A stretch of DNA of 64,000 bases from JACVRW01 sp963821275 (GTDB taxonomy: Bacteria; Actinomycetota; Thermoleophilia; Solirubrobacterales; Thermoleophilaceae). The first letter of the stretch is position 1, and each line of letters opens with the position of its first letter. A model generated the notes under the pieces. That model saw only the letters and a list, made by a program, of their open reading frames with translations. It was not told where the DNA came from and ran no database searches. The stretch covers positions 306,472-370,471 of the forward strand of contig CAWGDF010000013.1 of NCBI GenBank assembly GCA_963821275.1, in the 5' to 3' direction. Positions 16,977 through 26,188 of the stretch are shown piece by piece. The position numbers and the translations under genes are program-made.

Positions 16977-19256
16977 GTGGCCCCCACCCTGACGGCAGTC
17001 CGGGAGGACTCGCCTGCGCCCGAGCCGGCATCCGGCGGCGACGCGGGCGGCCGGACTCTCGAGAACCCCCCGCCCATCTCTGAGCTGGGGCTCGTCGCGC
17101 GGGACCGGCTGGTGGACCGCCTCGTACACGCACGCTCCCGGCCCGCGGCGCTCCTGCTGGCGCCGGCCGGCTACGGCAAGACCACCCTGCTGGCCGACTG
17201 GGCTGCGAGCGACGACCGGCCCTTCGCCTGGGTGACGCTGACCGAGGCGGAACGTGATCCGCTCAGGCTCCTGTCCACGATCGCCGGGGCGCTCGAGGCG
17301 ATCGAACCCGTCGGCTGGGAGATCTTCGAGGCGCTGTCGTCGGGACGCCACGACGCTCCCGCCGTGGCGCTACGGCGCCTGACGCGGGCGCTCGGTCGCA
17401 AGGAGCGCCCGTTCGTGCTGGCGATCGACGACCTGCATGTGCTGCCTGCGCGGGAACTGCGACCCGTGCTGCAGGCCATCTGGCGCACGCTCCCGGCCGG
17501 CGCCCAGCTGGCGGTCGCCTCCCGCGGCGACGCGGGGTTGCCCGTCGGGCGCCTGCGTGCCCACCGCACCTCGACCGAGCTCCGGGCGCCCGACCTCGCG
17601 CTGACGCGGTCGGAGGCGGCGGCGCTGCTGCGGATGGCCGGCCTCGACCTCGAGCGCCAGGACGTTCTCATGCTCCTGCGCCGCACCGAGGGCTGGCCCG
17701 CCGGGCTCTACCTGGCGGCGCTGTCGCTCTCCGACCAGGGCAGGGAGGGCCGACCGGACGGCTTCGGCGGCGACGACCGCTTCGTGGCCGACTACGTGAG
17801 GGAGGAGCTCCTGACCGGCCTGCCGCCGAAGAGGCTGGAGTTCCTCAGGCGAACCTCGATCCTCGACCGGCTCTCGGCGCCCCTCTGCGACGCCGTGGTG
17901 GGACGCTCCGACTCCGCGGCGGAGCTCGAGGCGCTGGCGCGCGCCAACGTGCCGCTGGCGGTCCTCGACCGCAACCGGACCGAGTACCGCTACAACCCGC
18001 TGTTCGCCGACGTTCTGCGCGCGGAGCTGCGCCGCCTCGAGCCGGGGGGCGACGCCGCGTTGCACCGGCGCGCCAGCGCCCAGCTTCACAAGCAGGGCGA
18101 TACCGACGCCGCGCTGCAGCATGCCATCGACGGCGGGGACCTCCCTCGGGCCGGGCGGCTTCTCTGGGGTTCGGCGCTCGACCGGCTCGCACGCGGCCGT
18201 GACGACGTGGTCTGGGCGGCGCTGGAGCGTTTCACCCATGACCAGCTTCTGCAGACGCCGCTGCTCGCGCTCGCCACCGCCGGCGCCAGCCTCGCGCGCG
18301 GCCGGCTCGACGAGGCGAGCGGCTGGACGGCGGTTGCCGCCGCCGCCCAGGCATCCGACGACGCTGCCCGCCGGGACCCGGTCGGAGCGGGCGTTGCTCT
18401 CCTGCGCGCGTGGATCGGCCACGCGGGGGTCGGCCAGATCGCGACCGACGCCGCCCGCGCCGAAACCCTCCTCGAGGCACGGAGTCCCTGGCAGCCGCTG
18501 GCCGGGTTCCTTCGCGGGGTCGCCCTGCACCTCGAGGGCGACCGGGAGGCGCCGCGGATCCTCGAGGAGGCCGGCCACCGCGCCGCCGCGGGAGCCCCGT
18601 TGGTTCACGCGCTGTGTCTCGCGCAGCTGGCGCTCGAGGCCATGGACCGCGGAGATGCCGAGCGGGGCGGGGTGCTGGCATCACGTGCGCGGGCGCAGGT
18701 GGAGCGCTCCGACCTGCAGGACAGCCCGCTGGTCGCACTCGTGTTCGCTGCCTCCGCGTCGCTCCGCGCCGGCCGGGATCAGAGCAGCGAGGCGGCCGCG
18801 GACCTCAAGCACTCGCTGGACCTCCTCGCCCGCTTCACCGATCCCAGCCCCTGGTACGAGGCCGAGTGCCGGCTCGCACTGGCGGACGCCGCGGCTGGGC
18901 TCAACGGCGCCCCGATCGCCACGGAGCTCTTGGAAAGAGCCGAAGGCGCGCTGCGCAGGGTGCCCGACGCCCCTGTGCTCAGCGGCCGGCTGGCCGAGAC
19001 CCGCGGCCGCATCGAGCGATCCGCGAGCGCGGGCGCGGCGGTGGAGTGGACGCTCACCGGCGCCGAGCTGCGCGTGCTGAGCTATCTCCCCAGCCACCTC
19101 TGCTTTCGCGAGATCGCTCAGCGCCTCCATGTCTCACCGAACACGGTGAAGACGCATGCCCGGGCCATCTACCGAAAGCTCGGCGTCTCCTGCCGCGGTG
19201 ATGCGGTCGAGTGCGCGCGTGGCGCCGGCCTGGTCGAACCTGCGGTGAGCGGATGA
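16977..19256 (+). CDS. MalT-like LuxR-family transcriptional regulator with ATPase domain
   Basis: 759 residues. A STAND/AAA ATPase has P-loop APAGYGKTTLL and Walker B FVLAIDDLHVL. Helical TPR-like repeats (residues about 380-680) form a ligand-sensing arm, and a C-terminal LuxR helix-turn-helix follows (FREIAQRLHVSPNTVKTHAR). It is expected to bind an inducer and ATP, oligomerise and activate transcription. GTG 16977 is chosen; the frame is open to ATG 16845 but that part overlaps the receiver's promoter region. It ends in ATGA with the next gene. Confidence 0.82.
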   Translation: MAPTLTAVREDSPAPEPASGGDAGGRTLENPPPISELGLVARDRLVDRLVHARSRPAALLLAPAGYGKTTLLADWAASDDRPFAWVTLTEAERDPLRLLSTIAGALEAIEPVGWEIFEALSSGRHDAPAVALRRLTRALGRKERPFVLAIDDLHVLPARELRPVLQAIWRTLPAGAQLAVASRGDAGLPVGRLRAHRTSTELRAPDLALTRSEAAALLRMAGLDLERQDVLMLLRRTEGWPAGLYLAALSLSDQGREGRPDGFGGDDRFVADYVREELLTGLPPKRLEFLRRTSILDRLSAPLCDAVVGRSDSAAELEALARANVPLAVLDRNRTEYRYNPLFADVLRAELRRLEPGGDAALHRRASAQLHKQGDTDAALQHAIDGGDLPRAGRLLWGSALDRLARGRDDVVWAALERFTHDQLLQTPLLALATAGASLARGRLDEASGWTAVAAAAQASDDAARRDPVGAGVALLRAWIGHAGVGQIATDAARAETLLEARSPWQPLAGFLRGVALHLEGDREAPRILEEAGHRAAAGAPLVHALCLAQLALEAMDRGDAERGGVLASRARAQVERSDLQDSPLVALVFAASASLRAGRDQSSEAAADLKHSLDLLARFTDPSPWYEAECRLALADAAAGLNGAPIATELLERAEGALRRVPDAPVLSGRLAETRGRIERSASAGAAVEWTLTGAELRVLSYLPSHLCFREIAQRLHVSPNTVKTHARAIYRKLGVSCRGDAVECARGAGLVEPAVSG

Positions 19257-20584
19257 CCGCCGCCGCGGAGCCCGAGACGGTCCCCGCGGCGAAGCCGAGT
19301 CGCGGCCGGCGGCGGATCGCCATCGCGCTGATCCTGATCGCCTCGCTGCTCACCTTCCTGGCGATCTTCGCGATATGGGCCAACCGCCAGCTGCTCAACA
19401 CCGAGAACTGGACCGAGACCAGCAGCGAGCTGCTCGAGAACGACGACATCCGGGCGCAGGTGTCCACCCTCCTGGTGAACGAGCTGTACGCCAACGTGGA
19501 CGTGCAGCAGGACCTCGAGCAGGTCTTCGCGCGGGTGCTCCAAACCGAGCGGGCCGAAGCGCTCGCAGGTCCCGCGGCCAGCGGCCTGCGCGGCGTCGCG
19601 GAGGACGGCGCCAATCGCCTGCTGCAGCGCCCAGGTCCCCAACGGCTCTGGGAGGAAGCGAACCGGCGCGCCCAAGCGCGGTTCCTGCAGATCGTGGAGG
19701 GCGGCGGTGACGTGGTCTCCACCTCCGGCGGAGAGGTGACGCTCGACCTCAAGGCCCTGCTGAGCCAGACCCAGAGCAACCTGGGCGTCGGGGGACGCGT
19801 CGAGCAGAAGGTCCCGTCGGACTCCAGCCAGATCGTCGTGCTCCAATCGGACCAGCTCAAGCTGGCCCAGGACGCCGTCCGGCTCTTGAAGACGCTCGCG
19901 ATCGTGCTCGTCGTCCTGGCTCTCGCCCTGTTCGTGCTCGCGGTCTATCTCGCCCGGGGCTGGCGCCGGGAGGCCCTGCGTGCCTCGGGGATCGGCCTGC
20001 TCTTCGCGGGCGCAGCCGCCCTGGTGGCGCGTGCGGTGGCCGGCAACGCGGTCGTGGACGCATTGGCCACCACAGCGTCCGTGCAGCCGGCGGCCGAGGC
20101 CGCGTGGAGCATCGGCACCTCGCTGCTGGTGCAGGCCGCCACCGCCACGGTCGTGTACGGCGCGGTGGTCGTGATCGGCGCCTGGCTCGCCGGCCCCACC
20201 GGCTGGGCGCGGAGCCTGCGCCGCTGGCTGGCGCCCGGCCTGCGCGAGCCGCGCTGGGCCTGGGGAGCATTCGGCGTGATCGTGCTGATCCTGATCGCCT
20301 GGGCGCCCACCCCCGCCTTCCGGCAGGTCATTCCCGCGCTCGTGCTGATCGGCCTGCTCGCGCTCGGCGTCGAGGCCCTCCGCCGCCAGGCCGCCCGGGA
20401 GTATCCCGACGCCGGCTGGACCAACCCCTTCAAGGGCCTGGGTCGGCGGCGCCGTGCGCGGCGCGAGCGCGACACCGTCGACCAGCTCGAGCGCCTTGGC
20501 CTGTTGCGCGAGCAGGGCCTGCTGGACAGTTCCGAGTACGAGCAGCAGAAGGCGAGGGTCCTGGCGGACGCCCCGCCGGCGTGA
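19253..20584 (+). CDS. Membrane protein with C-terminal SHOCT-like domain
   Basis: 443 residues. One N-terminal helix (IALILIASLLTFLAIFAIW) is followed by an extracytoplasmic region with NRQLLNTENWTETSSELLEN, four more helices (about 210-360), a basic segment and a SHOCT-like end (LERLGLLREQGLLDSSEYEQ). The NTENW region is typical of a conserved actinobacterial membrane family of unknown role. ATGA overlap with the LuxR gene shows translational coupling, so it may be part of that regulator's pathway. Confidence 0.75.
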   Translation: MTAAAEPETVPAAKPSRGRRRIAIALILIASLLTFLAIFAIWANRQLLNTENWTETSSELLENDDIRAQVSTLLVNELYANVDVQQDLEQVFARVLQTERAEALAGPAASGLRGVAEDGANRLLQRPGPQRLWEEANRRAQARFLQIVEGGGDVVSTSGGEVTLDLKALLSQTQSNLGVGGRVEQKVPSDSSQIVVLQSDQLKLAQDAVRLLKTLAIVLVVLALALFVLAVYLARGWRREALRASGIGLLFAGAAALVARAVAGNAVVDALATTASVQPAAEAAWSIGTSLLVQAATATVVYGAVVVIGAWLAGPTGWARSLRRWLAPGLREPRWAWGAFGVIVLILIAWAPTPAFRQVIPALVLIGLLALGVEALRRQAAREYPDAGWTNPFKGLGRRRRARRERDTVDQLERLGLLREQGLLDSSEYEQQKARVLADAPPA

Positions 20585-20594
20585 GGGACCAGCA

Positions 20595-21434
20595 GTGTGC
20601 CGCTGGAACGCATATGTCGGACAGCCGCTGACGATGGGCGAGCTGCTCTACCGCACGCAGCACGGGCTGATCGACGAGAGCCTGCATTCCCGGATGGGGG
20701 CGGAGACCACCAACGGCGACGGTTTCGGGGTGGGCTGGTACGGCGTGCGTGACCGCACCGTCCCGGCCCGCTACCGCAGCGTCAACCCGGCCTGGAACGA
20801 CACGAACCTGCGCGAGCTCGCCGACCATGTGGAGTCACCGCTGTTCCTCGCTCACATCCGGGCGGCCGTGGGCAGTCCGGTTCAGCAGACCAACTGCCAT
20901 CCGTTCCGGCACGAGCGCTGGCTGTTCGTGCACAACGGGCTCATCCAGGGCATTGCCGCGCTGCGGCGCGAGCTGCTCTTGGACGTCGACCCCCAGCTCT
21001 TCAACGGCATCGCCGGCTCGACCGACTCGGAGCTCCTCTTTCACCTCGCCCTGACCCTCGGGCTCGAGGAGGACCCGCTGCGCGCCATGGAGGCCGCGGT
21101 GGGAAGGGTCGAGGCCAAGGCGCAGGCGCAGGGAATCGACGACCCGGTGCAGATGACCGTCGGGATCAGCGACGGTCACGGTGTGTGGGCCATTCGCTAC
21201 TCCTCACAGCACCGCTCACGCAGCCTGTTCGTCTCCGAGGACGTCCACGCGGTGCGCGCCCTTCATCCCGGGAACGAGCGGTTGCAGCGCTTGGCCGAGG
21301 GCGACCGTGTGGTGGTGTCGGAGCCCCTGGCCGATCTCGCCGGCGCGTGGCGAGAGGTGCCCGAGTCCACCGCCCTGATCGTCGCGGACGGCGCCGTCGA
21401 GCAGCTGCCGTTCCGGCCCAGCGCCGCGCCGTAG
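20595..21434 (+). CDS. Class II glutamine amidotransferase (EgtC/YafJ-like)
   Basis: 279 residues. GTG TGC gives Met-Cys2, the nucleophile of the Ntn-hydrolase fold. NGDGFGVGWYG, RAAVGSPVQQTNCHPFRH, FVHNGLIQG and GSTDSELLF are the glutaminase motifs. Stand-alone members include EgtC, a gamma-glutamyl hydrolase of ergothioneine synthesis, but no egt genes are near, so the substrate is open. The start is fixed by the need for Cys2. Confidence 0.85.
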   Translation: MCRWNAYVGQPLTMGELLYRTQHGLIDESLHSRMGAETTNGDGFGVGWYGVRDRTVPARYRSVNPAWNDTNLRELADHVESPLFLAHIRAAVGSPVQQTNCHPFRHERWLFVHNGLIQGIAALRRELLLDVDPQLFNGIAGSTDSELLFHLALTLGLEEDPLRAMEAAVGRVEAKAQAQGIDDPVQMTVGISDGHGVWAIRYSSQHRSRSLFVSEDVHAVRALHPGNERLQRLAEGDRVVVSEPLADLAGAWREVPESTALIVADGAVEQLPFRPSAAP

Positions 21435-21513
21435 CTCGCGGGGATCGACCTCGACGACCTCGTCGGGCTCTCCGTGCCCTCCTCCCTGCCGCGACGGCGC
21501 AGACGGGCGCGGA

Positions 21514-21717
21514 TCACGGCCGGGAGCCGGGTCCGGGCCCACCCGGGCTTCGAATCACCGTCACGAGCCACCAGAGGAACAGAAGCGCACCGACGAGGAT
21601 CACGATCAGGCCCACCACGACGCCGATGAAGAAGAACGCCACCAGTACGGCCGCGAACCACACGATGACGGCAAGGATCAGCTCGATCCCAACGCGCTCT
21701 TCGTTCATGTGCGTCAT
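21514..21717 (-). CDS. Small two-helix membrane protein
   Basis: 67 residues: a short acidic N-terminus (MTHMNEERVGIE), two adjoining membrane segments (LILAVIVWFAAVLVAFFFIG, VVVGLIVILVGALLFLWWLV) and a Pro/Gly tail. GGAGG lies four bases before ATG 21717. Function unknown. A perfect inverted repeat lies 27 bases upstream of the start. Confidence 0.62.
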   Translation of the reverse strand: MTHMNEERVGIELILAVIVWFAAVLVAFFFIGVVVGLIVILVGALLFLWWLVTVIRSPGGPGPGSRP

Positions 21718-21743
21718 GAAACCTCCGCCGGCGCGGTGCGTCG

Positions 21744-21760
21744 TCACCCCATCGGGGTGA
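21744..21760. promoter_or_regulatory. Inverted-repeat operator candidate
   Basis: TCACCCC-ATC-GGGGTGA, perfect 7-bp arms, 27 bases upstream of the small membrane gene. The arms resemble the CATCACCCG half-site of the recurrent motif, but spacing and -10 position differ, so it is probably another regulator's site. Confidence 0.4.
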
Positions 21761-21783
21761 ACCCAGCGGCTTCGGGGCTCAGG

Positions 21784-21969
21784 TCAGGCGCCGTCCAGGA
21801 CGACGAGCAGGCCAGGACGCAGGTCGAGCACGGCAGCAGAGAGGCGGTCGGCCTGGGCGCTCGGCGTTCCCAGCGCGAAGATCGCCATCGGCGTCGAGAG
21901 GGCGGCCTCCTGCACAGGTTGCAGTCCGAGCGACTCATTGGGGTCCGGCGGCGGCAGCTTGGCGTTCAT
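21784..21969 (-). CDS. Possible small soluble protein
   Basis: 61 residues from ATG 21969 to TGA, starting MNAKLPPPDPNESLGLQPV and ending LDLRPGLLVVLDGA. Third-position GC is high throughout and the composition is protein-like. No clear ribosome site is visible and I do not recognise a family. The remaining parts of the 21718-22093 gap hold only the inverted repeat at 21744-21760. Confidence 0.4.
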   Translation of the reverse strand: MNAKLPPPDPNESLGLQPVQEAALSTPMAIFALGTPSAQADRLSAAVLDLRPGLLVVLDGA

Positions 21970-22093
21970 GAGGATGCTGAATCGTGGGTTCCAGACCGTG
22001 TTTACCCCTCCAACGCGAAACCACTCGCGATCAAGCGGATTGCGGCCCGTTCGCCCGCCACCGCTGCATGAGCCCCGACCGCGCGGCCGCGGA

Positions 22094-22552
22094 TCAAGGC
22101 CGGGCCGCTCTCCGGCCCGCTCCGAACCCGTGCTTCGCCAGCCCGAAGATGATCAGGCAGTCGACCGCTATCACGATCACCGACCAGAGCGTGTAGCCCC
22201 CGATCACCATGAGGTGGGCGATCGCGTTCAGGCCGGCGATGAGGATGCCCAGCATCGAGCCGTAGGGACTGCCCGCGAACAGCAGCAGCGCTGCGACGAG
22301 CAGGACGACCGCGAAACCGACCGCCAGCCACCCCCAGACGGTGACCGGCCCGTAGAGAAGCTCCTCCTCGGCGAGGTAGTCGTCGTTGTAGATCGCGGAG
22401 AAGCCATACACGGCGTTGAGGACCGAGCCGAGGAGCAAAACGACGCCGGCGAACGCCATCCACCCGCGACCGCTGTGGCGCGGCTCTCGTGACCGCTCGC
22501 GAGGCACCCGGATGATGCCCAGGTCTCCGTTCGGCTCGTGCGGATCGGTCAT
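22094..22552 (-). CDS. DUF7144-like four-helix membrane protein
   Basis: 152 residues: a charged N-terminus, GRGWMAFAGVVLLLGSVLNAVYGFSAI, NDDYL, then three more helices (VTVWGWLAVGFAVVLLVAAL; LGILIAGLNAIAHLMVIG; LWSVIVIAVDCLIIFGLA). This is the layout of DUF7144 membrane proteins of actinobacteria, function unknown. ATG 22552 is eight bases after TAGATT, implying a leaderless mRNA driven by motif promoter c. Confidence 0.75.
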   Translation of the reverse strand: MTDPHEPNGDLGIIRVPRERSREPRHSGRGWMAFAGVVLLLGSVLNAVYGFSAIYNDDYLAEEELLYGPVTVWGWLAVGFAVVLLVAALLLFAGSPYGSMLGILIAGLNAIAHLMVIGGYTLWSVIVIAVDCLIIFGLAKHGFGAGRRAARP

Positions 22553-22560
22553 CGCGGCGA

Positions 22561-22605
22561 ATCTAGAGCGCCAGACCTGGGGGCACCTCGCCCGAAGCGG
22601 ATGAT
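22561..22605 (-). promoter_or_regulatory. Motif-type promoter (site c) for the DUF7144-like gene
   Basis: Minus strand: TCATCCGCTTCGGGCGAGG starts at 22605 and TAGATT occupies 22566-22561, exactly 39 bases from start to start. The gene's ATG is eight bases further on. Confidence 0.6.
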
Positions 22606-22691
22606 TTCGGCTCGAGCCGCACGTCTCGTCGACGGGCTCCAGGCCCTCCGGACCCTCGCCGGCCTGCCGCGCCTCGGTGTGCGGGCGAGGA

Positions 22692-23612
22692 CTACGCCGC
22701 CGGCCGATCCCCGAAGCCGGCCGGCCGAGGCAGTCGCTCGCCTTTGGACAGCCGGCGCTGAACGATGAGCGTCAGCGTCCCGGCAACCAACAGCACGCCC
22801 ACGTTGACTCCGAGGACGGCCAGCGCACCCCGCGCCTTCTCCGCCTCGCCCACGGCGGCGGCCACACCGAGATAGGCAGCAGCCGGGATCGTGGTAATCG
22901 AGATGGCCACGCCGACGGCCGAGCTCGCCCGCGTCTCTAGCGCGAGCATGCCGGCGACGCCCGCGGCGAACGCCACTCCGATCGTCGAGTCGTTGACCGT
23001 CGTCAGCCCAGAGAGCGCAGACTCGCCGACGTCGAAACCGGAGGGGAGAAGATCGAGGAGGTCGATGATCAACGCGAGGACGCCCGCCGTCAGACACGTC
23101 GCGCCGAGCCCGACCGCGAGCGTCACAAGCGCCCGCCGGACGAGGCGGCCACGGCGGCTCACCAGGCCGACGCAGACTGCGGTGATCGGCAGGAAGTCGG
23201 GGCTCACCGCCATTGCGCCGACGATCAGGATCTCATTGGCCTCGATCACGCCGAAAGCCGCGATGACGCCCGCCGCCACCATGAAGGCGAGATAGCGCGC
23301 CACGGGTCGAGCGTTCGCCCTCGCCTGCCCGAGCACGTCGGCCCAAATCAGGCTCGTGGCCCGGTGATCGGCGGCAACCGGGGTGATCTCGTCGAACCGG
23401 GCGAGCGCGATGTCCTCCTCCGTCACGCCGCTGCGCACCAGGAAATCCAGCACCGCGTCGGCCGACCCCGGGTGGACGTCTGCCGTCAGCAGGACGTGCC
23501 CGGCGCGCACGCCCCGGGCGAACGCCACGTTCCGCGCCGTGCCGTGACCCTCGAGGCCCTCCCCGATCTCCGTCAGCGGGTCAGAAGGACCGTAGACCCT
23601 GAGGTGGAGCAT
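22692..23612 (-). CDS. DUF389 membrane protein
   Basis: 306 residues: an N-terminal soluble domain of about 100 residues (ferredoxin-like), then six membrane helices containing GAMAVSPDFLPITAVCVGLVSRR and LSGLTTVNDSTIGVAFAAGVAGMLAL. DUF389 proteins are of unknown role. It ends 5 bases from the cyclase gene and may be co-transcribed with it. Confidence 0.85.
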   Translation of the reverse strand: MLHLRVYGPSDPLTEIGEGLEGHGTARNVAFARGVRAGHVLLTADVHPGSADAVLDFLVRSGVTEEDIALARFDEITPVAADHRATSLIWADVLGQARANARPVARYLAFMVAAGVIAAFGVIEANEILIVGAMAVSPDFLPITAVCVGLVSRRGRLVRRALVTLAVGLGATCLTAGVLALIIDLLDLLPSGFDVGESALSGLTTVNDSTIGVAFAAGVAGMLALETRASSAVGVAISITTIPAAAYLGVAAAVGEAEKARGALAVLGVNVGVLLVAGTLTLIVQRRLSKGERLPRPAGFGDRPAA

Positions 23613-23616
23613 CTCG

Positions 23617-24528
23617 TCAGAAGATTGCGGTGGGATTTATCGGGGACCCGGTCCCGCCGCCGACCCGCAGAGGAGCAGCGGCGAACAGGAACTCCCAGCG
23701 ACCAACCGCCTCGCAATGCTGCGCGACATCCTCGAGCCGAAGGTAGTCGAGCAGGTGGACGCCCATGGCGTTGAGCGCAAGCACGTGAATCGGGAACCCG
23801 ACCCCTTCCGTCGTGCTCGGAGCCGTGTCGTTGTTGCCGTCCGACCCGAGCACCGCGACGCACCGGTCCGCGAGGAAGGAGGCGGCCGTGGGATGCAGAC
23901 CGGCCTTCGCCTCGCGCGTGTCCCACGGCCCGAGCTCCGCGAGGCGCCGATCGTGGCCCGTGCGGACGAGAAGGATGTCGCCGGCCCCAACCCTGACTCC
24001 TTGGGCGCGCTCGGCTTCCTCGAGATCCTCACGGAAGACGTGTTCGCCAGGCTCGACCCACGGAACGCCTCGGGTCCGCGGAACGTCGACCAGAACGCCG
24101 CGCCCAACGAGCCCGTCCTTGAGGACCTCGATCGTTCCGGCCTGCGCGCCCTGCGCGGTAACCAGGCTGGCAGGGCTTCCGTCGAAGAGGAAGCCGTCGT
24201 AGACGACGTGAGAGAAGGCGTCGATGTGGCTCTGCCCGTCGTTGTGATAGTCCACGCCAACGTAGTCCTTTGCGAAACCGTCGTTGCCGGGCAACATCGT
24301 CATGTGATGGTCCGCAGGCTCGGGCACATCGATGCCCGCCTCGGTCTGGAGCGGCTGACTGAGCGTGATCGTGGTTCCGCTGCGAACGAGCCGGGCGGCG
24401 GCAGCGGTCCGGGCGGGCGTGAGGTGGTTCAGCGCCCCCCGTTCTCCCCCTTCTTCCCAGCGGCCCCAATTGGAGACCGCGTCGAAGAGCGCGCGGAACT
24501 CCTGCGCGGTCACGTCCACGCCTGGCAT
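23617..24528 (-). CDS. Cyclase-family (kynurenine formamidase-like) hydrolase
   Basis: 303 residues. GQSHIDAFSHVVYDG corresponds to the HxGTHxDxPxHF metal motif of the family, with Ser for Thr. NWGRWEEGGERGALNHLTP and GVGFPIHVLALNAMGVHLLDYL are typical of the larger cyclase-like amidohydrolases. Substrate unknown: an arylformamide or cyclic amide is likely. ATG 24528 is eight bases downstream of a TAGGTT box. Confidence 0.82.
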   Translation of the reverse strand: MPGVDVTAQEFRALFDAVSNWGRWEEGGERGALNHLTPARTAAAARLVRSGTTITLSQPLQTEAGIDVPEPADHHMTMLPGNDGFAKDYVGVDYHNDGQSHIDAFSHVVYDGFLFDGSPASLVTAQGAQAGTIEVLKDGLVGRGVLVDVPRTRGVPWVEPGEHVFREDLEEAERAQGVRVGAGDILLVRTGHDRRLAELGPWDTREAKAGLHPTAASFLADRCVAVLGSDGNNDTAPSTTEGVGFPIHVLALNAMGVHLLDYLRLEDVAQHCEAVGRWEFLFAAAPLRVGGGTGSPINPTAIF

Positions 24529-24536
24529 GGCGCGGA

Positions 24537-24584
24537 AACCTACGGCGGCGAGGCCTGCCGCGCCTCGTCTGATTCGGGTGATGT
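24537..24584 (-). promoter_or_regulatory. Motif-type promoter (site d) for the cyclase gene
   Basis: Minus strand: CATCACCCGAATCAGACGAG begins at 24583, and TAGGTT (24542-24537) ends eight bases before the cyclase ATG. Here the motif is read in the opposite sense and its centre is 32 bases from the -10 box instead of 30. On the plus strand the same site reads TCGTCTGATTCGGGTGATG, two mismatches from consensus, so it could also act towards zwf. Confidence 0.45.
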
Positions 24585-24664
24585 GGCGGTGAGACAGATC
24601 GTGGTGTCATGAAACCTGCCCGGGCCTTGCTTCCACCGACCCCGATCACCAGGCCTCGCCCGAA

Positions 24665-24710
24665 TCATCCGATCCGGGTGATGAAGGACGGGCGGTGTCG
24701 CAGGGACAAT
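24665..24710 (+). promoter_or_regulatory. Motif-type promoter (site e) for zwf and the following genes
   Basis: TCATCCGATCCGGGTGATG at 24665-24683 is the best match to the consensus. A -10 box GACAAT lies at 24705-24710, 40 bases from motif start. zwf starts at 24745 with GGAAGGG before the ATG. Confidence 0.58.
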
Positions 24711-24744
24711 TCCCTTCGAGCTTCCCCGACGGAAGGGCTCGCCA

Positions 24745-26188
24745 ATGAGCACGGCGGTACGACCGCTCCAACGAACCGGCGCGACTTCAGGCGACACGGA
24801 CGGCGCTGCCCTCGCGGACGTCTTCGTCGTCTTCGGAATCACCGGAGACCTCGCCAAGGTCATGACGTTCCACTCGCTGTACCGGCTCGAGCGCCGCGGC
24901 CTGCTGGACTGTCCGATCGTGGGAGTGGCGGGCAACGACTGGACCGTCGAGCAGCTGCGCGAACACGCGCGCAAGTGCATCTCGGATTGCGGTGAGACGA
25001 TCGACGACGAGGTCTTCGACCGTTTCGCCGCGCGGTTGTCCTATGTGTCCGGGCGACTTCTCGCGACGACGGCACCTATCGGCGCGTGGCCGGCGCGATC
25101 AGGGACGCGAACAGTCCCGTCTTCTACCTCGAGATCCCACCGTCGTTGTTCGGGATGGTGATCAAGGGGCTGGCCGATGCGGGCTTGACCAAGTCCGCGC
25201 GCGTGGTGGTGGAGAAGCCGTTCGGTCATGACGTCGCCTCGGCGGCTGCGCTGGACGAGCAGGTCCACGAGCACCTGGACGAGTCGCAGCTCTACCGGAT
25301 CGACCACTTCCTGGGCAAGATGGGGCTCGGCGAGATCCTCTACCTGCGGTTCGCGAACACCATGTTCGAGCCGATCTGGAACCGCAACTACGTGTCGTCG
25401 GTTCAGATCACGATGGCCGAGAGCTTCGGGGTCGAGGATCGCGGCCACTTCTACGACCCCGTCGGCGCCCTTCGCGACGTGGTCGTCAACCACCTGATGC
25501 AGGTGGTCGCCGCCGCCGCGATGGAACCCCCGGCAACAGGGGATGCGACGACGCTGAAGAACTCGATCGTCTCGGTCTTCCAGGCCATGCCCGCCGGCGA
25601 CCCCGCCCACTACGTTCGTGGGCAGTACGACGGTTACCGCGAGATCGACGGCGTCGCCGCGGACTCGACGACGGAGACCTACGCCGCCCTGCGCCTGGAG
25701 ATCGAGAACTGGCGTTGGTCCGGCGTCCCGTTCTTCATCCGCACCGGAAAGTGTCTTCCGATCACCCAGACGGAGCTGCGGCTGGTCTTCAAGCACCCGC
25801 CCGGCGGCTCGGCTTCGGCGAATCTGAGCGCCCCGAGGCGAATCAGCTCGTTGTCAAGCTGGACCCCACGACCGGGATCAGGGTGCTTGTCGATGCGAAG
25901 CGCGCAGACGGCATGAAGCCCGAGCCGATCAACCTGGACATGGAGTTCGCCGAGGAGGGGGGCGAGGGCGCGACGCCATACGAGGTGCTTCTCCACGCCG
26001 CCATGATCGGCGACAGCAAGCGCTTCAAGAGACAGGACAGCGTCGAGCAATGCTGGCGCGTGATGCAGCCGCTCCTCGACGCGCCCCCGCCCGTGCACGA
26101 GTACGCGAAGGGATCGTGGGGCCCGACGGAAGCGGATCACCTCCTCGCCGGGCAAGGCCGGTGGCACGGTCCGTGGGTGGCGTCATGA
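24745..26188 (+). CDS. zwf: Glucose-6-phosphate dehydrogenase, frameshifted in this sequence
   Basis: NADP-dependent oxidation of glucose 6-phosphate, entry to the pentose phosphate pathway. The dinucleotide motif VFGITGDLAKVMTFHSLYRLE starts near residue 30, RVVVEKPFGHD follows, and the active site is YRIDHFLGKMGLGEI. The gene is read in three frames: breaks near 25049-25065 (between LSYVSG and DDGTYRRVAGAI) and near 25797 (between LVFKHPP and RLGFGESERPEANQ). Removing four bases gives about 479 residues, the normal length, so error is likelier than decay. First gene of the 24.7-39.6 kb run; its TGA overlaps the next ATG. Confidence 0.87.

Noticed and set aside
24745..26188. zwf as a pseudogene
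   Set aside because: Active-site and cofactor motifs are intact, codon use is normal, and removing four bases restores the normal length. The same kind of break is found in many other essential-looking genes in this window.
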